Positions 1 to 5,353 of a DNA stretch of 6,312 nucleotides are shown piece after piece. Source of the DNA: Lachnospiraceae bacterium UBA1753 (GTDB lineage Bacteria > Bacillota > Clostridia > Lachnospirales > Lachnospiraceae); assembly GCA_002317595.1 (NCBI GenBank), contig DCHL01000185.1:1-6312 (forward strand), read 5' to 3'. Position 1 is the stretch's first letter. Every line of letters begins with the position of its first letter. Both the position numbers and the translations under genes were made by a program. The notes under the pieces were generated by a model. That model was not told the origin of the DNA. It was given only the letters and a program-made list of their open reading frames with translations, and ran no database searches.

Positions 1-732
1 ATAAGCTTTAAGGCAGGTCGCGGTGAGACAATTGGTATCATTGGCGGTACTGGATCAGGCAAGTCAACGCTTGTTAACCTAATACCGAGATTCTATGAAG
101 CAACCTCAGGTACTGTGAAGGTTGATGGAGTTGATGTAAGTGATTATCAGCTTGAAGCGTTAAGGAAACGCATTGGAATAGTGCTCCAGAAGGCGGTTCT
201 GTTCTCTGGCACTATTGCTGACAACCTGCGCTGGGGGAATGAAGGCGCCAGTGACGAGGATTTGATTGAGGCTTTAAAGCTCGCGCAGGCCTGGGAGTTC
301 GTGCAGTCAAAGGAAGGTGTGCTGGAAGCACAGATTGCTCAGGGTGGAAAGAATCTTTCTGGCGGTCAGCGCCAGAGGCTGAGCATTGCAAGGGCTCTGG
401 TCAGAAAACCGGAGATTCTAATTCTGGATGACTCAGCATCGGCCCTGGACTATGCGACAGATGCTGCGCTAAGGCATGGAATAAGCGATATGATGGCCGA
501 GACTGAATTAAATAACAGGCCGACAGTATTTATTGTGTCCCAGAGAACCTCGTCAATTCAGCATGCGGATAAAATAATTGTCCTTGATGATGGGCGGGCC
601 GTAGACATAGGAACCCACGATGAACTGCTTAGTAGGTGCAGCATCTATAAGGAGATATACGAGAGCCAGTTTAAGGATACTGGAAACAGGGATGCAGATG
701 GATTGGGCTTTGAAAAGGAGGCGCAGGCATGA
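1..732 (+). CDS. ABC exporter half-transporter with degenerate ATP site, C-terminal part (partial at left edge)
   Basis: This is the nucleotide-binding domain of a type IV ABC exporter. The frame is open from base 1, so the membrane domain lies outside the window; a GTG at 115 is an internal valine, not a start. Residues counted from base 1: Walker A GGTGSGKST at 15-23 (Lys21), Q-loop Gln63, a canonical LSGGQ at 119-123, Walker B LILDD with Asp143. The catalytic glutamate is replaced by Asp144, and the H-loop histidine by glutamine (VSQRTSS, Gln181). Known heterodimeric exporters such as TM287/288 carry the same pair of changes in one subunit, where its Walker A/B form the non-hydrolysing site. 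The C-terminus (IYKEIYESQF) also resembles TM287 as I remember it. It overlaps the next gene by ATGA, so the two are translationally coupled and probably form one transporter. The substrate cannot be read from this part; drugs, lipids or peptides are possible. Confidence 0.95.
   Translation: MSFKAGRGETIGIIGGTGSGKSTLVNLIPRFYEATSGTVKVDGVDVSDYQLEALRKRIGIVLQKAVLFSGTIADNLRWGNEGASDEDLIEALKLAQAWEFVQSKEGVLEAQIAQGGKNLSGGQRQRLSIARALVRKPEILILDDSASALDYATDAALRHGISDMMAETELNNRPTVFIVSQRTSSIQHADKIIVLDDGRAVDIGTHDELLSRCSIYKEIYESQFKDTGNRDADGLGFEKEAQA
715..721 (+). promoter_or_regulatory. Ribosome-binding site for the second ABC subunit
   Basis: AAGGAGG lies inside the end of the upstream gene, 7 nt before the ATG at 729. 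It fixes that start, whose ATG overlaps the upstream TGA (ATGA at 729-732). Confidence 0.85.
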
Positions 733-2465
733 ACAGAGAAATAATTGGAAAAGTGCTTAGCTACATAAAGAAATATCGCTTCCTGGTTATTTTTTCCCTG
801 GTCCTTGCACTCCTGCAGGTGGTGTGTTCGCTGCTGATCCCTATTCTCATTGGAAAAGGCGTGGATGCAATAAGGGATGTCGGGGCTGTTGAGTTCTATG
901 CGGTGCGGGAATACATAATGGCAGGAGCCGTTATCATTCTCGTGGGAGCCGCTGCGCAGTGGCTTATGGGTGCCTGCAATAATAAAATAACATATGGTGT
1001 TGTAAAAGATATCAGGGAGAAGGCCTTCCTCAAGGTTGAGGAGCTGCCGCTTTCCTATATAGATTCACACTCTACTGGCGATCTCATAAGCAGGATTGTT
1101 GCAGATGTGGACCAGTTTGCTGATGGACTTCTCATGGGATTCACACAGTTCTTTACTGGAGTTGTCACAATTCTTGGAACGCTCCTGTTCATGCTGTTTT
1201 TAAGCCCACTGATTACAATAGTTGTGGTTGTCTTGACACCTGTTTCCTTCCTGGTTGCGAGATTTATTGCAACCCACACCTACTCAATGTTCAGCCTGCA
1301 GTCCGTGACAAGAGGTGAGCAGACGGGACTTATCGATGAGGTGCTTGGAAATCAGAAGGTTGTAAAGGCGTACTCTCAGGAACGCAGGGTTACTGAAAAG
1401 TTTGACGAGATAAACGGAAGACTCAAGTATTGTTCGCAGAAGGCGACCTTCTACTCATCGCTGACAAATCCCTGTACCAGATTCGTCAATTCCCTTGTTT
1501 ATGCTGCCGTTGGAATCCTTGGGGCTGTGCTCGCAATAAAGGGTAGGATCACAGTGGGACAGCTGTCGAGCTTCCTTTCCTATGCCAATCAGTACACGAA
1601 GCCCTTCAACGAGATATCGGGAGTGGTGACTGAACTTCAGAATGCCCTTGCCTGTGCTGGGCGGGTGTTTGAGCTTATTGAGGCTGACAGCCAGATCGCT
1701 GAGCCAGAAGATGCAGTGAATCTGGAGGCATCAAAGGTCGAGGGAAATGTTCGGTTATCGGGTGTTAACTTCTCGTACGTCCCTGACAAGAAGCTTATCA
1801 CAGACTTCAATCTGACGGTAAAGCCTGGTCAGCGTGTGGCAATAGTCGGACCTACAGGCTGCGGTAAGACTACAGTCATTAATCTTTTAATGAGATTCTA
1901 TGATGTGGACGATGGAAGCATATGCGTGGAGAACACGGATATCAGAAATATAACAAGAAAATCCCTTCGAACAGGCTATGGAATGGTGCTTCAGGATACC
2001 TGGCTTAAGAGCGGAACCATACTGGAGAACCTCAGGATGGGAAAGCGCGATGCCACTCGTGAGGAGGTTATTGCTGCTGCGAGAAATGCACATGCTGACT
2101 CCTTCATCCGGCGAATGCCCCAGGGCTATGACACGGTAATCAAGGAGGATGGCGGTGGCCTGTCGGCAGGGCAGAAGCAGCTTCTGTGTATTACCAGGGT
2201 AATGCTTTCGCTTCCGCCTATGCTGATTCTCGATGAAGCGACCTCGTCCATTGACACGAGAACAGAGCAGAAGATTCAGAGTGCCTTCAAGCGGATGATG
2301 AAGGGAAGGACGAGCTTTATCGTGGCTCACCGTCTCTCTACTATCATGAATGCGGATATCATTCTGGTCATGAAGGATGGAAATATCATCGAGCAGGGCA
2401 ATCACGAGACGCTGCTTGCACAGGGCGGATTCTATGCAAATCTGTACAACAGCCAGTTTGCGTAG
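729..2465 (+). CDS. ABC exporter half-transporter, catalytic subunit of a heterodimeric exporter
   Basis: This is a complete 578-residue membrane-ABC fusion, normal for a half-transporter. Hydrophobic segments fall near residues 18-42, 62-83, 137-158, 160-178 and two less clear ones between about 248 and 300. A TGDLISR motif at 116-122 sits in the usual intracellular-loop position. The ATPase domain has Walker A GPTGCGKTT at 374-382 (Lys380), Q-loop Gln422, signature LSAGQ at 478-482, Walker B LILDE with Asp502 and catalytic Glu503, and H-loop His534. The signature departs from LSGGQ while Glu and His are intact, the mirror image of its partner. In the assembled dimer, this Walker A/B plus the partner's LSGGQ gives the working ATP site, and LSAGQ lies at the dead one. 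This matches the TM288 side of TM287/288-like exporters (BmrCD, LmrCD). The expected role is ATP-driven export through the cytoplasmic membrane; the substrate is unknown. No convincing terminator follows. Confidence 0.95.
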   Translation: MNREIIGKVLSYIKKYRFLVIFSLVLALLQVVCSLLIPILIGKGVDAIRDVGAVEFYAVREYIMAGAVIILVGAAAQWLMGACNNKITYGVVKDIREKAFLKVEELPLSYIDSHSTGDLISRIVADVDQFADGLLMGFTQFFTGVVTILGTLLFMLFLSPLITIVVVVLTPVSFLVARFIATHTYSMFSLQSVTRGEQTGLIDEVLGNQKVVKAYSQERRVTEKFDEINGRLKYCSQKATFYSSLTNPCTRFVNSLVYAAVGILGAVLAIKGRITVGQLSSFLSYANQYTKPFNEISGVVTELQNALACAGRVFELIEADSQIAEPEDAVNLEASKVEGNVRLSGVNFSYVPDKKLITDFNLTVKPGQRVAIVGPTGCGKTTVINLLMRFYDVDDGSICVENTDIRNITRKSLRTGYGMVLQDTWLKSGTILENLRMGKRDATREEVIAAARNAHADSFIRRMPQGYDTVIKEDGGGLSAGQKQLLCITRVMLSLPPMLILDEATSSIDTRTEQKIQSAFKRMMKGRTSFIVAHRLSTIMNADIILVMKDGNIIEQGNHETLLAQGGFYANLYNSQFA

Positions 2466-2475
2466 GTTAAGAAGA

Positions 2476-2545
2476 ATCTGCGAGATGATGATTGCGAAAA
2501 ATGTGCTTATATCTGCGAGATGATGATTGCGAGAATTGTGCTGAA
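2476..2545. repeat. Tandem duplication of a 35-bp element
   Basis: Two copies start at 2476 and 2511. The first 32 nt of each match at 30 positions. Each begins with a perfect 11-nt palindrome, ATCT-GCG-AGAT (2476-2486 and 2511-2521), followed by GATGATTGCGA. The pair lies between the ABC operon and the promoter of the mutase gene. An operator pair or a neutral duplication are both possible; nothing in the window identifies a cognate protein. Confidence 0.8.
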
Positions 2546-2607
2546 ATAAGAGAAGGAGTATTTTCGCATTTTTGCTGATTTCTTCAATAAGATTAGCCGT
2601 CAAATCG

Positions 2608-2636
2608 TTGACAGTAAATCTGTAGAATTGTAAAAT
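2608..2636 (+). promoter_or_regulatory. Sigma-70/SigA-type promoter for the phospho-sugar mutase
   Basis: A perfect -35 TTGACA (2608-2613) is separated by exactly 17 bp from a -10 TAAAAT (2631-2636, 5 of 6 consensus bases). The expected start of transcription is around 2643, giving a leader of about 90 nt. The promoter makes the mutase independent of the ABC operon. The strength of the match suits a highly expressed housekeeping gene. Confidence 0.8.
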
Positions 2637-2730
2637 TGAGAGGAAGCACTGCTGCTGTTAATTACCCCTTAAAATACAGTAGCAAATCAATATGTTTTCG
2701 CGGTAATTTTTGCCGAGAAATGAGGAAAAA

Positions 2731-4413
2731 ATGTACATGGAAGAGTATAAGCGCTGGCTCGCATATGAGCTTGAGGATGCTGACCTGTATCCTGAGCTTG
2801 CCAGAGTTGAAGGTAATGATGATGAGATAAAGGACCGCTTTGCAGTATCTCTTAAATTTGGTACCGCTGGTCTGCGTGGTGTTCTTGGTGCAGGAACCAA
2901 CAGAATGAACATCTACGTTGTTCGTCAGGCTACACAGGGACTTGCAAACTGGGTTAAGACTCAGGGTGGCAACCAGACCGTTGCAGTAAGCTATGACAGC
3001 AGACTTAAGAGCGATATTTTTGCCAAGACTGCAGCCGGTGTCCTTGCAGGCAACGGAATCAACGTTCGTATCTACGATGCGCTCAATCCCGTTCCCGCGC
3101 TTTCTTTTGCAACAAGATATTACAACTGCAATGCAGGTATCATGGTGACTGCTTCACACAATCCTGCAAAGTACAATGGTTACAAGGCATATGGTCCTGA
3201 CGGATGTCAGATGACTGATGATGCTGCAGCAATCGTTTATGATGAGATTCAGAAGACTGACGTTCTCACTGGCGCGACATACATCTCCTTTGCTGAGGGT
3301 GTTGAGAAGGGTCTCATTAAGTTTGTCGGAGATGACTGCAAGAAGGCATTCTTCGAGGCAATCGAGTCTCGCCAGGTTCGTCCAGGTCTTGCTAAGACTG
3401 CTGGACTTAAGCTTGTGTACAGCCCTCTGAATGGTTCAGGACTTGTACCTGTTACAACAGTCCTCAACCACATCGGAATTTCTGATATCACAATCGTTCC
3501 TGAGCAGGAGTATCCCAACGGATATTTTACAACCTGCAGCTATCCTAACCCTGAGATTTTCGAGGCCCTCAAGCTTGGACTTGAGCTTGCTAAGGAAGAG
3601 GGTGCGGACCTCATGCTTGCAACGGACCCCGATGCTGACCGTGTCGGTATCGCAATGAAGTGTCCTGATGGATCATACGAGCTTGTAAGCGGAAATGAGA
3701 TGGGTGTACTTCTCCTTGATTACATCTGCGCCGGCAGAATTGAGAAGGGCACAATGCCTGAGAAGCCCATCGCTGTTAAGTCAATCGTTTCTACTCCTCT
3801 TGCTGATGCAGTTGCTGAGCACTATGGTGTTGAGCTTCGCAGCGTGCTCACAGGATTCAAGTGGATTGGCGATCAGATTCTCAACCTGGAAAAGGTTGGT
3901 GAGGAAGAGCGCTTCATCTTCGGATTTGAGGAGAGTTACGGATACCTCGCTGGTTCGTATGTACGTGACAAGGATGCGGTTGTTGCATCAATGCTCATCT
4001 GTGAGATGGCAGCATACTACAGAAGCATCGGAAGCTCAATCAAGCAGCGTCTCGAGGAAATCTACGCTCAGTACGGCAGATACCTCAACAAGGTTGACAG
4101 CTTTGAGTTCCCTGGCCTTACAGGCATGGACAAGATGGCTGGCATCATGGATTCCCTCAGACAGAATCCTCCTACAGAGTTTGCTGGATACAAGGTTGTC
4201 AAGGTTACTGACTACAAGAAGCCTGAAGAGACAGGACTTCCTGCAGCCAACGTTCTCATCTACGCTCTTGAGGGTGGCGCAACAGTAGTTGTTCGTCCTT
4301 CTGGTACAGAGCCCAAGATCAAGACATACTTCACAACTCTTGGCAAGGACCTCGCAGAGGCACAGGCTCAGAAGGATAAGCTCGCTGAGTCACTTAAGCC
4401 TATCTTCGCGTAA
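2731..4413 (+). CDS. Phosphoglucomutase/phosphomannomutase (alpha-D-phosphohexomutase)
   Basis: Interconverts glucose 1-phosphate and glucose 6-phosphate, possibly also the mannose phosphates, in the cytoplasm; it links glycolysis to glycogen and to nucleotide-sugar and cell-envelope synthesis. All four family motifs are present and in order, numbered from the ATG at 2731: phosphoserine loop TASHNP (Ser142, the catalytic phospho-acceptor), metal site DPDADR (Asp299, Asp301, Asp303), sugar-binding GFEESYG (398-404) and phosphate-binding RPSGTEPK (522-529). The N-terminal block FGTAGLRG is also typical. At 560 residues it has the usual length of the PgcA-like bacterial branch. Start choice: a GAGGA at 2722-2726 precedes ATGs at 2731 (4-nt gap) and 2737 (10-nt gap), and either could be used; an upstream TTG at 2710 has no ribosome-binding site. 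It is a single-gene unit with its own promoter and terminator. Glucose versus mannose preference cannot be settled from sequence. Confidence 0.96.
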   Translation: MYMEEYKRWLAYELEDADLYPELARVEGNDDEIKDRFAVSLKFGTAGLRGVLGAGTNRMNIYVVRQATQGLANWVKTQGGNQTVAVSYDSRLKSDIFAKTAAGVLAGNGINVRIYDALNPVPALSFATRYYNCNAGIMVTASHNPAKYNGYKAYGPDGCQMTDDAAAIVYDEIQKTDVLTGATYISFAEGVEKGLIKFVGDDCKKAFFEAIESRQVRPGLAKTAGLKLVYSPLNGSGLVPVTTVLNHIGISDITIVPEQEYPNGYFTTCSYPNPEIFEALKLGLELAKEEGADLMLATDPDADRVGIAMKCPDGSYELVSGNEMGVLLLDYICAGRIEKGTMPEKPIAVKSIVSTPLADAVAEHYGVELRSVLTGFKWIGDQILNLEKVGEEERFIFGFEESYGYLAGSYVRDKDAVVASMLICEMAAYYRSIGSSIKQRLEEIYAQYGRYLNKVDSFEFPGLTGMDKMAGIMDSLRQNPPTEFAGYKVVKVTDYKKPEETGLPAANVLIYALEGGATVVVRPSGTEPKIKTYFTTLGKDLAEAQAQKDKLAESLKPIFA

Positions 4414-4432
4414 GTTCATCTTTGCGTAGGTT
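4402..4432 (+). repeat. Short tandem duplication across the mutase stop codon
   Basis: A 15-nt sequence at 4402-4416, including the last codons and the TAA stop, recurs at 4418-4432 with 2 mismatches (period 16). The second copy lies just after the stop. It looks like a small replication-slippage duplication that left the reading frame unchanged. Confidence 0.6.
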
Positions 4433-4447
4433 ATTGTTTGAATTTCT

Positions 4448-4485
4448 GGGGCTGCCGCATTCCGATGCGGCAGCCCCCTTTTGTT
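4448..4485 (+). terminator. Strong intrinsic terminator after the mutase gene
   Basis: A perfect 13-bp GC-rich stem (4448-4460 with 4465-4477) closes on a 4-nt TCCG loop and is followed by CTTTTGTTT. It begins 35 nt after the stop codon. It should largely isolate the repeat region downstream from mutase transcription. The reverse strand lacks a comparable T-tract, so I call it unidirectional. Confidence 0.95.
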
Positions 4486-4490
4486 TAATT

Positions 4491-4532
4491 TGTCCGGGAT
4501 TTTGTTTTTATATGTCCGGGATTTTGTTTTTG
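4491..4532. repeat. 22-nt direct repeat, two copies
   Basis: TGTCCGGGATTTTGTTTTT occurs at 4491-4509 and 4513-4531, identical over 19 nt, with period 22. It follows the mutase terminator directly and includes T-runs. It contains no reading frame of note. Confidence 0.85.
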
Positions 4533-4567
4533 CGCGATGGGCGCTTTTTGTCATTGCACGATGGGCG
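4531..4567. repeat. 24-nt direct repeat, two copies
   Basis: TGCGCGATGGGCG (4531-4543) recurs as TGCACGATGGGCG (4555-4567) with one mismatch. The second copy runs into the first 65-bp unit of the array downstream. Confidence 0.7.
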
Positions 4568-4802
4568 TGTATAGGCTGATGCCGTGATTTCTTGTCGAGC
4601 CAATACGCATTTGGGAGGGTGCTTTAGAGACGTGTATAGGCTGATGCCGTGAATGCTTATCGAGCCAATACGCTTTTGGAGGGTGTTTTAGAGACGGTTA
4701 TAGGCTGAGTTCGAAAATGCTTGTCGAGCCAATACGAAATTTTGGGATGTGCGGTGGGGCGTGTATAGGCTGATGCCGAAAATGCTTGTCGAGCCAATAC
4801 GC
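4566..4802. repeat. Four tandem ~65-bp repeats, each holding a 38-nt inverted-repeat unit
   Basis: Four well-conserved 43-nt cores start at 4566, 4631, 4695 and 4760 (periods 65, 64, 65), with 21-22 nt between them. Each core holds a hairpin-forming unit: a left arm GTATAGGCT, a 20-nt loop and a right arm AGCCAATAC. The units are at 4569-4606, 4634-4671, 4698-4735 and 4763-4800. The arms pair at 8 of 9 positions (8, 8, 7 and 8 in the four units), with the same A-A mismatch in the middle each time. In units 1 and 2 the 20-nt loop (GATGCCGTGA at its start) is nearly identical, as are the linkers after them, so this half arose by recent tandem duplication. The strand is undefined. Function is unknown. 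Confidence 0.9.
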
Positions 4803-4816
4803 ATAGGAAACTATTT

Positions 4817-5027
4817 GTATTGGCTGCTCAAGGTTTCTATCGAGGAGCCTATATAAATTTGAAGTTGAGTAAAGGATGAAGTATAGGCTATTGAGTAAGG
4901 AGTGCATATAGCCAATACAACACAGGATACTTCTTGTATTGGCGATTGGAGGAAAGTGCCTGTAAGCCGATACACTTAAGAAATTTCTTATATTGGCGGA
5001 TAGATATACTTGGGCATAAGCCGATAC
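4817..5027. repeat. Four diverged 38-nt inverted-repeat units continuing the array
   Basis: Units lie at 4817-4854, 4881-4918, 4936-4973 and 4990-5027. Each again has 9-nt arms around exactly 20 nt, but the loops no longer resemble those of the first four units. The left arms are GTATTGGCT, GTATAGGCT, GTATTGGCG and ATATTGGCG; the right arms are AGCCTATAT, AGCCAATAC, AGCCGATAC and AGCCGATAC. The unit at 4817 has its A/T centre reversed relative to units 1-4, so it reads as an inverted copy. Linkers before units 5, 7 and 8 are 16-17 nt and similar to each other (an AGGAAACT-like core); the linker before unit 6 is 26 nt and resembles that before unit 4. I recognise no known named element. Confidence 0.85.
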
Positions 5028-5029
5028 AG

Positions 5030-5113
5030 AGCCCATCCAGAAACTCATCCAGAAACTCATCCAGAAGTCCATTCAGAAGTCCATTCAGAAGTCCATCCAG
5101 AAGCTCATTCAGA
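5030..5113. repeat. 12-bp tandem repeat (minisatellite), seven copies
   Basis: Seven head-to-tail 12-mers fit the pattern ARYYCATYCAGA with small substitutions and no length changes. They begin 2 nt after the last arm of the inverted-repeat array and stop about 240 nt before the binding-protein gene. Because 12 is a multiple of 3, frames stay open through them on both strands, which creates spurious low-complexity reading frames. Slippage could change the copy number. Confidence 0.92.
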
Positions 5114-5190
5114 AACACTTCGCGATGCAGGGATGAAATCACACAGACAAATTCTGAATTTTGCATCGTAATAGAAAATATAGAAGTATC

Positions 5191-5219
5191 TTGCATATTA
5201 TTCCTTAAAGTGCTACATT
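5191..5219 (+). promoter_or_regulatory. Possible promoter for the solute-binding protein gene
   Basis: TTGCAT (5191-5196) and TACATT (5214-5219) are spaced by 17 bp, and TGC directly before the -10 gives an extended -10 match. The -35 is poor (3 of 6). It would start transcription near 5226 and give a leader of about 130 nt. Other weak candidates nearby (for example TATATT at 5245-5250) are not clearly worse. Confidence 0.35.
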
Positions 5220-5271
5220 TATGCCGAATTAATCGTTTTTGCAGTATATTTATTCTGGATCTTAGTATTGC

Positions 5272-5298
5272 GAGCAAATTGATAAGAAATTTGCTTTT
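5272..5298 (+). promoter_or_regulatory. Leader hairpin with T-run, possible attenuator
   Basis: GCAAATT (5274-5280) and AATTTGC (5288-5294) form a perfect 7-bp inverted repeat around GATAAGA. It can extend by an A-T and a G-T pair, and is followed by TTTTGTT. It has the layout of an intrinsic terminator but an A/T-rich stem. It lies in the expected leader of the binding-protein gene. It may be a weak attenuator, an mRNA stability element or chance. Confidence 0.35.
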
Positions 5299-5340
5299 GT
5301 TGAATACCTGCGAAGGTTGAATACTGGAGGACCGGAAGGT

Positions 5341-5347
5341 AAGGAGG
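5341..5347 (+). promoter_or_regulatory. Ribosome-binding site for the solute-binding protein
   Basis: AAGGAGG lies 6 nt before the ATG at 5354, an optimal placement that fixes the start just ahead of a clear signal peptide. A second GGAGG at 5326-5330 is too distant to serve this start. Confidence 0.85.
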
Positions 5348-5353
5348 AAAATT

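Noticed and set aside
115..117. GTG start for the first gene
   Set aside because: The same frame is open to base 1 and encodes the Walker A motif at 43-69, so the gene begins outside the window.
1887..2603. 238-codon minus-strand reading frame
   Set aside because: It lies opposite the clearly real ABC ATPase domain, has no recognisable motif and is explained as a codon-bias shadow.
2572..2625. Short leader peptide starting at TTG 2572 after AAGGAG
   Set aside because: The spacing from the SD-like run is about 13 nt, the start is non-ATG, and the frame ends before the transcription start predicted from the promoter at 2608-2636.
2710..2712. TTG start for the mutase gene
   Set aside because: There is no ribosome-binding site before it, whereas the ATGs at 2731 and 2737 follow a GAGGA.
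2457..4433. Shared 13-nt sequence TTTGCGTAGGTTA at 2457-2469 and 4421-4433, near two gene ends
   Set aside because: A single 13-nt match in a window of this size can occur by chance, and it covers common C-terminal and stop codons in one case.
4566..5027. CRISPR array
   Set aside because: The intervals between repeats are themselves similar to one another, the repeated parts are alternating palindromic arms of only 9 nt, one unit is inverted, and no cas gene is present.
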